A DNA stretch of 64,000 bases from Monocercomonoides exilis (lineage: Eukaryota > Preaxostyla > Oxymonadida > Polymastigidae): the NCBI GenBank assembly GCA_001643675.2, contig LSRY02000004.1:1166001-1230000 (forward strand). Direction: 5' to 3'. Positions 34,719-46,611 of the stretch are shown piece after piece. The stretch's first letter is position 1; each line of letters begins with the position of its first letter. Made by a program: the position numbers and the translations under genes. The notes under the pieces were generated by a model. The model had not been told where the DNA came from. It did not search any database and was given only the letters and a program-made list of their open reading frames with translations.

Positions 34719-37700
34719 ATGTCTTTTTTGAAACCTCAGTCAACTCTTAATTCTAGATCGAAAATTCTTTGGAAAGAAATTGAACGCATCGGTGGAGATG
34801 ATGTGGATTCATTGCTTGTCTATCTCTTTTACAACTACAGGCAATCATCTTCAGTAATTAACGATTTGTTGAAGTCATTAAACGGTTTGATTATTATTTA
34901 GTCAAGTTTTATATGGAATATTTCTTGAACTGTCATTGTTGTCATTTTCTTATTTATTTGCTAATTATTTTTATTTATAAACAGAATATCACATAAAGCT
35001 GCTGGAAGACCTGTCTGTGGTGTACAACAACGCTCCATTGCACACTCAGACAACAATGCTGCAAGCGCTTTCCCGCAACACATCATTATCCGATTTACAG
35101 GACTATGGATATGATGTCACGGAAGGAAAATTCAGTTACGCGAAACAAACTCTGAAGAAAAACCAAGGATTTATTATTCCTCCTCAAAAACCTCATCTTC
35201 CGTCTTGCAAAAGTGGTTTGTATTTATTTAATTTTTTTTTTATGATGTTCTCTTTTTTCCTTAGGCTTAAATGAACAGGATTGGGAAAAGGGCAACAACC
35301 GGATGTTAGCCCATTCAACTGAAGCTTCAACTTCGCTTCAGTCAGCAAAGAAAAAGCAGCGAGCTGAGCCAGATTACGCAAGATTTATTGACGAAGCAGC
35401 GTGGGATGAAGAAATAATCACAGAAAATTCTTCTATAAATAAAAAACAATCTTCTTCTTCTTCATCATCATCTCAACAAAATAAAAAATCAAATATCGTT
35501 TCAGAAAAAAAATCTCCTTCTTCAAATTCTTCACCTTCTCAATCTATTGATGCTCCAATCAACACTCCAATTATGAGAGAAAGGAGATCAACAAATAGAA
35601 AAACAAATAAATCACATCAAAAACGTCACTCGTCTCCTTCACCCATTCCAATTCACAAATTCTTCAAAACACAACAATCGTCATCCACTTCCTCATCTTC
35701 CTCTTCTTCCTCTTCTTCCTCTTCTTCCAAAAAGCAACAAGAAGAATCAAAAAATTCTTCTCACATCGAAAAATCTTCAACATCCTTTCGTAACGATGAT
35801 GTGTGGGTGAGTGATCAATTAGTCGAATATGCAACTTCACCCACTCTTATTCCTCCTCAAGCATTCCAAAATCTTCTTTCGTCATTTTCAAAAGAAATCA
35901 ACACTTCATCTTCTCAACATAATACACAAACAGATGATAGTGATTTATCGCTTTGTGATAATTTAGCACAAACCATGTCAAACAGCAACGCAATGGATGT
36001 TCTTCCTGCAATTCAATCTCCTTCCCTCTCTCTATCTTCTTCTCATTCTTATGATTCTTCAAAAACATTATCAAAACTGTCAAAAGGATTACCGAATTTG
36101 GGAAACACCTGCTATTTTGCTTCTCTTCTTCAATGCTTCTCTTCTGTCATGTCACAAAAACCATCTTTATTCAAAAAAACGATCAACAACAAAGAGCATA
36201 TCTTCTCGTGTTTTAAGTGTATGTAATCAACTATCCAAAGATGGAGATGAAATTCGTTCGTGAGTCCCATCGCTTATCAATAAATGGGAAGAATTCTGCA
36301 ACTATGGAAGCAGGCAGCAACAGAATGTGATAGAAGCATTTGAAAATCTTCATCAACTTCTTCAAATTAATAAGATATTTGAAAAGGATACCTTCAATCC
36401 TGTGTTCATTACTCATTTCAAATGTCAAAAATGTCAAAAAGTTTCTAATTATTTCAATGAAGCCTGCAGTTATGTTATCATTAATTCATCATCTCCTCAG
36501 AAAGGTCTATCTTCTATCTTTTCAACTGAGATATTGAACGGAAAAAATGCTGTCTATTGCAACGATTGCAAAGAGAAATGCTGTGCTGCGAGATGGGAGG
36601 AAATGGCTGCATTTCCAGAGGTGCTGGCCCTCTGTCACGAATGCACTGACCCTGCTAGCTCTGCTCCTTCACGAACTCTTCTGATTGAAACAGATCGTGT
36701 TAACAAGCGAACATTTATCAAAGGGTTTTCAACAGAAAGTTTTCAACATCTCCAAAAGAACAATAAGGAAATCATCATATATCATCTTGTTGGGCAAATT
36801 TTTTTTCAGCGTCTGGATCAACAAAATGGGCATTACATTGCAGTTGTGAAAAGGAATGCAGGAAGAGAGGCACTGTGGAATATTTGCAACGATTCTGATG
36901 TACTTGAATTGGACAAAGAAAACTGGACAAAGGCATGGAAGGATCTTTATGCTCAAGGTTTCACTCCTTCACTCTCATTTTATATCAAAGAAAAAACCAA
37001 ACCAACTTTTTCAACAATTCAATTTGGTGGTTCCTCTTCTTCTTCAGAAACATCAAATTATACCACTTCAAATGAAAGATCATCATCACCACCACCATCA
37101 CCATCATTCATCACACCTCCTCATCGTTCAACTTCCATTCCACAACTATCATCATCAATTACATCTTCTTATGGATTAGAAGCTTTGAAAGAAAAACGAA
37201 AGAAAACGGGCATCTTTTCTCCCAACGAAAAGAGACTAATCTTCAAGCCCAAAACGAAACTGTGGAGTGAGTTAACAGAAGAAACAAATATCAAAGTTTC
37301 TCTGTCACATTTCTACAAACTCACAACCAACTTCTCGAAAGCGAAAAGGCGCACAGATCTCTGCGGCATGTGCGAGAAACTCAGCTATTTGGAAAACAAA
37401 TTAAAGTCATCGCAAAACAAAAATGGACTTTCTTCAGCTGAGTTTCACACTTTGAAACTTCTTCGACAACACCGACTTGTTGCAGAAATGCAACGAAAAC
37501 ATTATCAATCTTCTGTCGACAATCTGAAAGAGGGAGAGGCAGTCTTCGTCTTCGACTTTAAAGAGAAATGGAAACTCCCCATCAGAAAAAATCAACTTCA
37601 ACAAGAATTCTTCAATTATCAACAGGTTTCTCAATTCACAATCATCTCTCTTCAAAAAATTAATAATCAACTCATAAAATTGACTTTCAACTTCTTCTCC

Positions 37701-38471
37701 GATTGCCTCTCAAATAATCACAGATTTGTTATTGAGTGTCTGGAATCTGTGATCAAAAGACACTTCTTCTCAGACACTCACACTTTTAAGTTCTTCTGCG
37801 ATTCTGGTCCACACAACCGAAATCGCTTCCTTCTTCACTTCATCCTCTCCAAACAATCAAAACTTTTGAAAAAGAAAAACACTCAACTCAACTTCTTCGC
37901 TGAGCACCATGGAAAAAATATCTGTGATAGTGAATTTGGTGCGTTAGTGAATGCAATCGATAACAATCTTTCGACTGAGCACATCACTACACTTCATGAT
38001 TTGATCAACTTCTTCGAAAACAATATGAATGTTTCAACATCTGTTTCATCATCTTCGCAATTGAATATTTTTGAATCATCCTCATTAAACAACTCCCCAT
38101 CTTCATCATCTATCAAGGAGTGTGTGCATGAGAGGTACTTTGAAGAGTATGTACCATCTCAGCAAATTTCATGGCCATCACTGTCAGTTCCCCACATGAA
38201 AGATTACTTGTATTTTGAACGCAAAGGCTCATTCGTCTGCGCATCTGCTGTTGGATATCTTCCTCAACGCTCTCTGGTTGCCCTCGAATCTTCGACAATG
38301 AAAGAAAATGTTCAACGTTCAAAAAAGTCATTTCACTCTGATATCACATCATCTAACTCTTCTCTTCTTTCTCAATCTTCTCAAGATCTTCTTTCAAGAA
38401 GATTTGAGCTTCTTCTTGACTCTTCATCTTTAAATGAATCTCAAAATTGTATTAATGGTGTCCCTTTTTAA
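34719..38471 (+). pseudogene. USP deubiquitinase-DDE transposase-like fusion, copy 2 (nearly intact)
   Basis: Exon 1 34719-34884, intron 34885-34984, exon 2 34985-35215, intron 35216-35264 and exon 3 35265-38471, with GTTTG donors and AG acceptors. An N-terminal helical domain is followed by a Ser-rich linker. The USP part has Cys box GLPNLGNTCYFAS (Cys TGC 36110-36112), zinc pairs CQKC and CNDCKEKC, and His box QNGHYIAVV (His 36831-36833). The C-terminal half has LCGMCEK, then three acidic motifs of a DDE/RNase H fold: FVFDFKEKW (Asp 37554-37556), FFCDSGPHNRN (Asp 37800-37802) and HGKNICDSEFGA (Asp 37926-37928, Glu 37932-37934), ending in a Ser-rich tail. The first half is the known USP (C19) fold; the second matches uncharacterised eukaryotic transposase-like proteins. 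Two defects are seen: a frame change at an A7 run near 36175 and TGA (36261-36263) where copy 1 has Trp. The protease could act on ubiquitinated host or integration proteins; that is inference. Confidence 0.85.
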
Positions 38472-38490
38472 GAAACTAGTTGTTGTGTAT

Positions 38491-38626
38491 GCTTAGCTGG
38501 CACTCTATCGGAAGGGTGCTGGACATGACTGTTCGTATTAGATATTGCAGCCTTCGGGCTGCTTTATCCGGACCTGGATACGACGAACAGCCTCCCAGGT
38601 GCACAACGGTTTGAATCCGATTGTTT
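38491..38626 (+). ncRNA. Candidate structured, Pol III-like RNA downstream of USP-DDE copy 2
   Basis: A GC-richer island 20 bp after the gene. Paired parts visible by eye: CTGTTCGT (38529-38536) with ACGAACAG (38583-38590), enclosing hairpins GCAGCC-TTCG-GGCTGC (38547-38562) and TATCC-GGACCT-GGATA (38565-38580); GCAC (38500-38503) with GTGC (38516-38519); CTGG (38519-38522) with CCAG (38595-38598). A B-box-like GGTTTGAATCC (38608-38618) is followed by TTTT at 38623-38626, like a Pol III terminator. It does not fold as a tRNA: no matching acceptor stem or anticodon arm. It could be a SINE-like or element-encoded RNA. Confidence 0.35.
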
Positions 38627-39477
38627 TCTCACTGTTTCTGTCCCAATAATGTCCCTATTTTCACTTGGTAATAGTCCCGATATTTATTTATATATGTCTA
38701 AATAGAGATTCATTTTTTGATGGGTGTTATGAGGGAATTCATTGATCTTTGGGAAAGGTTTTTGGAAGGGAGAGTTGTTGAGAGTGTGAAATGTTGTTTT
38801 ATCACTGTGTCTGTCTTTTTTCTTTGTTGGATTTGATCTTTTTGAGTCAATGAAAGAGAAATATCAGAAAGTGGAGAGTGGATGGAAAACAGAGGGAAAA
38901 TAGATAAGTTAGTTTTTGAACTTTTTATATAAGTATTCTTTTTTGTTAGGAATTGTCTTTGATCCCATGAATTTGTTGATATAGTCATGCTTTTTTTTGA
39001 ATCTTTTTTTGTTCAGAATTTTTGGTTATTTGATAATGATGAGTGAGAATTTCGAGAGAATGAAATTGAAAATGAATAAGTTTGTGTTAGCTTGTTTGAA
39101 CAAGATGTTAATATAGTTTATTTTGTTTATCGTTTGATGTTGCTAAAAGTTTTTTGAAATTGTTTTTATTTGTTTTGTTTTGTTTTTCAAGTGTTTCAGT
39201 TTTTATGTTTGTTTGTTGTTGTTTCAAAGAACCAACTCATTTATTTCGAAAAATTTTTAACATTGTGCACAGCGAACTGGTTTTATTATTAGAAATGTTT
39301 TTGTTAACAATAATGAACAACAATAATGTGAAAAAATCAAATCAACTGATTTCATCAAGGATTTGAAAAAACAATGAAAAAATATATATCGCAATAAAGA
39401 GTGAATAGACAGCTAAGAATTATTATCCTTAAAAAATAAACGAAACGAAAAATTATCATTTCATCAACGAACAGATT

Positions 39478-39508
<31 letters not shown>

Positions 39509-39545
39509 TATAACACTAATATTTCTTTAAAAAAAAAAAAGGAAA
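38627..39545. other. AT-rich region downstream of USP-DDE copy 2
   Basis: No supported gene. It ends with an (AT)n run and a poly-A tract before the right inverted-repeat arm. Confidence 0.5.
39486..39512. repeat. (AT)n microsatellite
   Basis: About 13 AT units just inside the right inverted-repeat arm. Confidence 0.95.
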
Positions 39546-40790
39546 TTTCATGCATGTCCAAATAATTATGGATCTGATCATAAGGAAAAAATATTTTTAA
39601 GGTATCCCACGAGGGTCACACCTTGGGTGGCATTTTTTTCGCATGAATCGATTTGTTAGAATGACGGTGTGTGAAATATGTCAAAAAAAGGGGTACCAAG
39701 GTGTGACCTCTTTTTCGAAAAATGTATCTCAAATTTTCAGATCAAAAATCTATGAAAATTTTTCGCTTTTTTGTTCTTTCAAGAACGAGAAAATGCTTAT
39801 ATTCTATTAGTGTTCATACGCCTCATAATTATTAAAACAACAATATTCATTAAAAATGATTAAAAAAAATGTGTGTTTAGAACTTTTTTCAATGAGAAAA
39901 AATTCCATAACTTTATTTCAAAATGTTCTTTCAACAATTTTTCTCACATTGACGTTGCATCGAGGTTTGTTATTTGTTACCATATGAGGAAAACACATGT
40001 TTTTTAAACAAATCTTTTTCATAGACAATCAATAGATGTTCTTTCTTTTGTTTTTAATGAAAATATTTATATGATTGATATGCCAAAGAATAATTGCTAA
40101 TAAAAGGCAGAGAAGGAAGTTTGGTATTTATTTATTATTTCTATATATGATTATTTTTTATTGACCGTTTTTATTCTTTCTTTCAGGGCAGGAGGCGGAA
40201 ATGAATGAAAATGAATGAAGGCGGGATATCTCGTTGTGCAGGGCGACTATCGAGTTGGGAGAGCGAATTCATATAGAAAGTGCCCAGGGTGAAGGGATTG
40301 GGAAGGAATTTGGAATGATATTTTCAGACGAGAAACAAGGATATTTTTCAATGAGAAAGATGAAATTGAAGAAAATACATAAATCTCACATTTTTCAAAA
40401 GAGCAAGATATCGATGCATTTGATGGAGAAACAACTGATGGAAAGGACGATTAGAAAATCAGAGAAGAAATATTTGAAAATGGAAGGAATAAAGAATTTT
40501 TATTGGAGGGAAACAGTTGGCAATGGAATATAAAACAGAAAATTGCATATAAAAATGTTTTGAAGGTTTGTTGAATATTTTTTGAAGTGATTATTATTTT
40601 TTCATTCAGGACGTTGAAAAAGCGAAGGATTATATGGCTTTGAAGAAGAAGAAGAAAAGCAAGGAAGAAAAATACAGATAGATGAAATGCGAGATATTTC
40701 GAAGATTCCTGACATGGGCTTTGGCGAAGAATAGTTTTTGAGGAAAGATGATCTTTTGTGAAAGAAGGGGAAGTGAAAGAAGAAGAGATG
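39546..40790 (+). repeat. Right arm of perfect 1,245 bp inverted repeat
   Basis: Reverse complement of 32646-33890. The outer end runs into plus-strand low-complexity coding-like sequence with no clear target duplication. Confidence 0.95.
40234..40533 (+). CDS. Small basic protein in inverted repeat (right copy)
   Basis: Identical to the left-arm ORF (32903-33202). An acceptor-like CTTTCTTTCAG lies at about 40176-40186, and the in-frame TGA at about 40215-40217 is the same in both arms. Downstream, a 44 bp intron-like segment (40566-40609, GTTTGT...TTCATTCAG) leads to an acidic stretch with QIDEMRDISKIPDMGFGEE. Function unknown. Confidence 0.4.
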   Translation: MCRATIELGERIHIESAQGEGIGKEFGMIFSDEKQGYFSMRKMKLKKIHKSHIFQKSKISMHLMEKQLMERTIRKSEKKYLKMEGIKNFYWRETVGNGI

Positions 40791-41050
40791 AAATCAAAAA
40801 GAGGAAAAACGGAATTGTCACATGTTTATTATTTGCATCAGCGAGAGAAAGAAGATAAAGAAGAATTAATGATGAATTTGGTGAACAGTGTTACAAGAAG
40901 AACAAAAAAATGGAAGAAGAAAAAAAGAATTATCATTTCATTGAATTTCTCCATTAATTATAATTTGCATTAATCTTCAAAATTTTCGATCTTCAAAAAC
41001 CTTATAATTACACTTCTCCTTTTTCAACAGACGAAACAAAACCACATCAT

Positions 41051-43884
41051 ATGCCTTCTCCTTCTTTCTTATCATCTTCCTCTTCCTCCTCTTCAAAAGC
41101 AAACACTGTCACAAGAACAAACACACCATCGGAGGCACTGAGTGTGATGAAGTCGAAACCGGAGATGAGCTTCGATTCGACTTCTCGTTTTTCTACTGAA
41201 TGTTTCGTGAGTGGAGCGGTTGTTTGCGTGTTTGAGGGCAATGTGGCAGTGGGAAAGCATGGCATCTTTCAGAACAAGCAGCAGTGAGGAGAAATGGCAG
41301 GAAAGCAGATGAAAAGAGCGAGAAAGGAGAAGAGAAGAGAAGAGGGAGAGGAGGAAGATAGAGGAAGACGAGAAAATTATTAAGAGGACGAAGGAGTAAT
41401 GAGTGATTCAGAGCAAAAAAAGCAAAGATACGAAGAAAGCGCAAAACAGAAGAGACAGAAAGAAACATCTGATGATCTGAGCAAGCTGCGGAAGGAAGAA
41501 TTTGACTGGGGAGAATCGAACTATTTTAGAAAGCAGGTGATCAAAGACGCAATTAAGGACAGGCTTAATGATGAATGAGAACAAAATACCGAAAAGAAGG
41601 TGAAGTGAAAGGAACACAAACAGAATTCGTCATGAGCGCTGGACATAGATACAAGAAATCATCGGAATACACCATCATTATCTTCTTCTTTTTCTCCACA
41701 AATTTATTCTCACCATCGATCTGCTTATTCGGACTCCTTCTACGAAGCGAGCGAAGATGAAAAAGACGAAGAAAACGATGAAACAAACGACTCTATAGAT
41801 GACTCAGATTATCCTTAACATGCTAGGCAGTCAGCAGAACGAGATGTTCGAATGGATTTTGGCTCAACTTGTGTCTTCCGAACGAATCAAGAAAGACATT
41901 CGTTGATGATGCAGCCAAGCGAGTTTACAATAGGCAACTTTGTGGTGTGTGCGCCGTCGATTCGATATGGGCCGTATGGAGAGGAGGAGGAAGAGGAAGA
42001 GAAGGAGAAAGGAGAAAGAGGAGGAGAAGGAGAAAGAGAAGGAGAAAGGAGAGAAAGAGAAGAAGGATGAAGAGAAGGAGAAAGATGGAGAGAAAGAAGA
42101 GGGTAACAAAGGAAAGACAGAAAAAGGACTGACTTATGTAGCTCCGAAGGGAGCACAAGCGATGAGAACGAAGAAAGAGCAGAGAGCGCCTTTTATTCAT
42201 AATGTTGACAACAAAAGATGTACGTCAGCATCATCATCACTCGCAAGTTTCGATAAATCTGACACAAATAAAAGCGAAAAATCTTCTTCTTCGTATTCTT
42301 ATTCTTCATTCAGCCAAGTAATCTATACAGCTTGTTCTCCACACACATATTTCACCACAAATGACTGGGCGCTTCTTCTCTCTTCATTCAGCAGTCATTC
42401 CAAACGATTCTATCACAGCATAAACATTTTGGGAGGAGCTGTTACTTCGATAAGGAGAACACATCACCAATTGATGGAAGATGATTCTGAAGTATCTTCA
42501 TCAAATGAAAGCGTTGAAGAAGAAGAGAACAAAGAATTTGAATCATCTCAAAATACCAAAAAAACATTCACACAAATCTCAAAATCATACTTTTTCTTCT
42601 TCTTCTTCTCATTCTCTTTCTTCTCCTCCTCATTATGCAGACCATCGTCTTCGTCTGATCAACTTGCTTGCCCGGGTGATGAGTGTGCGAACGCTGCATC
42701 TGGTTGAGTGGCAGGACGGGACACGCTCACTGCACTGGGGAAAAGAGCTTGTGAGATGCGAATTTGTGGAGAACAACTTTGAGCAGGCAGACGTGGAGCA
42801 GGAGAAGGAGAAGGCAGCGTGGCGGAATAGGACACACTTTGAAGAAGGAGATGCAGAAGAAGAAGAAGAAGAAGAGAAAGAAGAGAAAGAGGAGAAGAAG
42901 AAATAGCTTCTTTATTTAGTGATTTTCTTTCTGAAAGAAAATGCATTGGAGATACGAATGGGATGAATCAGCTTGGCAACTTGAGTGATAACAATAAACT
43001 TGATTCGGCGACTCAATCAGAAAAATTCAGCAACTTTCAGCCAGTACCGGGCAGGCGAGTGAATAATCTTCAGAAGATACCTTTCAATCAAAAGAACTTC
43101 AAAAGAAGAAAGAGCGAATTAGATGAAAACAATGCTTTCATAAATTTAATTGCTTCAACCATTGATCAGTCAAGACACCTCAAATTCCCGTTTTCTGGCC
43201 CATCCTGAAGCTCTTCTGCTCACCCGCTCGTTCGCCAACTTCCATCAAATCAATCCTGTTTTTATTCTTTTTGTTCCTTGCCTAACTCTTCCCTCTATCT
43301 CTGATATCTTCCATCCATTATCCATCAAAGACGACTCAGAAAACAAACAGTGTTCTTTCACTGTGCAATACCGCATCATATATCTGAAGAATGCGGAATC
43401 GATTATGCCTGTCAGACTGGGGCTGGAGAAGATGCTGCGTGTTATTAACACACTCCTTCATGTTGTCTTTCACAACGCATGTGACAACAACAACAAAAAC
43501 AAAAACAGAGAAAAATACAAAAGCCAATCGAATTCGATTTCAACTTCTTTTTCTTCATTCCCTTTCCCTCTCTCTAACTTTTTTTCTTCTTCCACCTCGT
43601 CCCTATCCTTTTCATCATCTCTGATGCATTATCCAATTTGTATTGTATATTTCGACTGGATTTGAAGCAATGTATTGTTTTACGTTCAGATCTTCCCATT
43701 TGCCGTTCAATCGATCAGATGAAGAACAGCTGAATTTGCAGATGAAGATGAAGGATCAAGAAATTACTCCGAGAAAAGGGAGAGAAATAGAAAGAGTAGG
43801 AGAAATGAATGAAGAAGATGAGGAAATGAAGCTTGATAAAATTGAAGAAGAAAGAAACGCCATATATGATGATTTCGATAATTA
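41051..43884 (+). CDS. Hypothetical Ser- and Lys/Glu-rich multi-exon or broken coding region
   Basis: Plus-strand protein-like pieces lie in changing frames. The 41051-41284 piece has SFLSSSSSSSSKANT and FVSGAVVCVFEGNVAVGKHG. The 41398-41577 piece is helical (LSKLRKEEFDWGESNYFRKQVIKDAIKDRLND). The 41940-42707 piece has a Lys/Glu tract, then SQVIYTACSPHTYFTTNDWALLLSSFSSHSKRFYHSINILGGAV. The 42620-42906 piece in another frame has RLRLINLLARVMSVRTLHLVEWQDGTRSLHWGKELVRCEF. The 42963-43208 piece has PVPGRRVNNLQKIPFNQKNFKRRKSELDENNAF. Pieces follow in order on one strand, so they may be exons of one gene or remains of a broken one. No domain is recognised. Confidence 0.4.
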
Positions 43885-45669
43885 AGAGAACACAAAACGG
43901 ACAAGCAAGAAAAATCACTCCCAACAAGATCGAAACAGCAGAAGCAAAAGCAGAAGCATCTATTACATCAACAACTGCATTTTTTTAAACGGCAATACAA
44001 TTTCCTATAAAAATACCAGAAGTTATTATCAACCGCTTGTTTTATTGGCATCTGCTAGTGCTGTTTATTATTCGTTCGCTCCTCCGCCTACACAGTTATT
44101 GCAAGCTGAAAATAGGTGCAACTGCAGAAAATATTAAGGAAAATATTTCATTTCTTTTCGAGAACAGACAGAAAAACAGTTTAAAAGAAGATAAATCGAG
44201 GCGAATGAAAGACGGAAACAAATGACTGAAACGGAGACATTTTCGTTAGATTAATACATAAAGTGACAAAAAAGGCAACTTTGTGCAAATTTCCAACTTC
44301 GATTTTACTCAGCTTCGAGAAACTCATTTTCCCTCTTCAGCTATTCTCAACTGCAACTCCGTATTCATTCACAGGCACAGAATAAACAGCAACCTACCCA
44401 TTCTTCTTCTTCTTCTCTTTTCTCTTCTTTTCCACTTTGTTTGCTTTCTTCCCATTCTGCATGTCTTCATCCACACAGAAGAAGGGCTGGCTATCAGATG
44501 AAGAGTTCTGTTGAGCCAGAGGCAAAAGGGAAAGATGAACCTTATTTATTAACAATCATGGGAATTCTGATTCATTTTGTTGAGTGAACAGATCGAAAGG
44601 GACAGAAAGAGAAGTAAATGAAGAGGGAAAAGGATGATCTGGAAGATGAAAAAGATTGAGGTTAATTGCCATCAAAGCAGATGAAAGGAGTAAAAAAAAG
44701 GAATTAGGAAACGAAAATAACAAAGAATTTGAAAAAGTCAGAAAAGGAAACGAAGAAGAAGAGAGTGAAAGTGAAAGAGAAGGAAGAAGATGCTTAGAAC
44801 AATGCGCAAACACGAAAACCTCAGAATCTTTAGAAGGATCATTGGATGACCAAATTTATTCGTCCAAATCTGAACAATTTGAAGGAGCGGCTGCTGAAAG
44901 AACGGAGCAGCAAGAATTTGTATCTTCTTTTATATCATCTTCCTTCTAATCATCATCACGGCCAGTTGATTGTGAGGCAACTGAATGTTGCTATGTCCAA
45001 ATATCTCGCTCTTTTGCTACCTCTTCTTCGGATGTGGAGAAAGAAGCAGCAGATGAAACATGTTCAAATGCAACTTCGATCACTTTCATTACAAAACCTC
45101 CTTTGACTGCCACCAATCTTCTTCCTCTTCTTCTTCGTCGTCCTCCTCCTCTTCCTCCTCTTCTGTTTCTTCTTCTTCATAATCTTCATAATCTTCTTCT
45201 TCTTCCTCTTCTTCCTCTTCTTTTTCATGCACTTAAACATCATTACACATTGCTTTATCATTGTCAGCACATATTTCATTTGATTGGATTTCTTCTTTTT
45301 TTTTTCTCATCTTTATATGGGATGATTACAGAAAGAAAGAAGAAGGGTATTTCTGAAGAAAAAAAAACCAGTTGAAAATGAGAAAAAGATTGAAAAGTCA
45401 ATGAAGAAAATAAAGATAAAGAGATAGAAGAATTCGTTTAGACAGGATATGATAAATGGAAATTGGAAAGTGAAAATTGCTGAGATTTTGAAAAATGAGG
45501 AAGTTAAATGGAAATGGGGAGAAGTTGGAGGAGAAGAAGATGATGAACCAGAACAGGAAACAATGTGGCAGGAAGGAATACGTTGTATATCTGAATCATT
45601 CTGTCTGTTGCTTCTTTTTCATGAGCGTTATGGAGCGCAGATTCGAAGAATGTGGAAGTGCGCTGAGAT
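43885..45669. other. Low-complexity region, uncertain coding
   Basis: Lys/Glu-rich plus-strand frames (44656-44949) and TCT/CTT-rich tracts (45110-45240). Nothing folded is recognisable, and coding is not supported with confidence. Confidence 0.3.
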
Positions 45670-46161
45670 ATGATACCGTTGAGGGAACATTCGCGGCTGA
45701 GAAGCCACGAGGAGGAGCGGGAGAGCATGCCATCACCTCTCCAGGGAAATGCAATAATGAGAGAACAGCGAGAAGGAGGTGAAGTTTTAGCAAGCGGATT
45801 AATTATTTGGGAGGACGGGGCTATTAGTGAACTTACAGCAGTTGATACAAGCACGTGTTTCTGTGGAGACTATGTTCGGCTGTTCTTCTTTTGTAATGAA
45901 TCAGAAAGGCTCTTCATTCACAGACACTTTCTTATGAATCAGATACAGTGTCCAATTGATACTTGTTGTAGCTGCCGAGTGAATCCATTTATTGAGCATG
46001 TCTCGAGTACAGCTAAAGATCAATGGATAAACGCGACTGCGCTCCCAAAGGATGTAGAAGTTCCGTTTTGGAGAATGGTGCAGTTTGAGATACACTGGAG
46101 CCGTGCTGCTGTTTCATTCGTATATGTTGCTGATAAGGTTTCCAATCAAGATGGTAGTTAA
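45670..46161 (+). CDS. Hypothetical Cys-containing globular protein segment
   Basis: A 163-codon frame whose second half is clearly protein-like: VLASGLIIWEDGAISELTAVDTSTCFCGDYVRLFFFCNESERLFIHRHFLMN and CPIDTCCSCRVNPFIEHVSSTAKDQWINATALPKDVEVPFWRMVQFEIHWSRAAVSFVYVADK. It has eight Cys and beta-rich character with a jelly-roll-like tail (VQFEIHW...VSFVYV), but no family is recognised. It ends with TAA at 46159-46161. It may be an exon of the plus-strand gene cluster in element D. Confidence 0.4.
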   Translation: MIPLREHSRLRSHEEERESMPSPLQGNAIMREQREGGEVLASGLIIWEDGAISELTAVDTSTCFCGDYVRLFFFCNESERLFIHRHFLMNQIQCPIDTCCSCRVNPFIEHVSSTAKDQWINATALPKDVEVPFWRMVQFEIHWSRAAVSFVYVADKVSNQDGS

Positions 46162-46611
46162 GACGGAGTGCATCAAGCTGAAGGGAATTTCTGATATTTT
46201 AATTCCAAAAAAAAAAAAAAATAAGAACAATTATACTGCTTTCAATTGCGATATACGTTGAGATAAGTTGCTGTACTGAACTATTGGATTCATCATCAAA
46301 AGCGAATTCGATTGAAGCAGCGTTTTGTGTGGAAATGTTGATGTTGGAGAGAAAGACGCAGGAATTGGGAAGAGCACGAAGATCTGATTGAAAGAGGCTC
46401 AGATATCCTCTTCAAGCACAAAGAAGTATGTGGTTGAGGTGAAGATGCTTGTCGGAAGGAGAAAGGAGAGAGGAGGACGCAGCAAGAGATTCGTTGAAAA
46501 GGCAGAAAAATGAAGACTGGAAATACACGAAGAATGAATGGAAGGAGATATGGCAGTATGAAAGGGTGCAAAAGTTGCGAAATGCAACAACAATGAGATG
46601 GTGGTGACGAA

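Noticed and set aside
38491-38626. tRNA gene suggested by GGTTTGAATCC and an A-box-like TAGCTGG
   Set aside because: No complementary acceptor stem, no 7-base anticodon loop on a 5 bp stem, and the T-arm stem has a mismatch.
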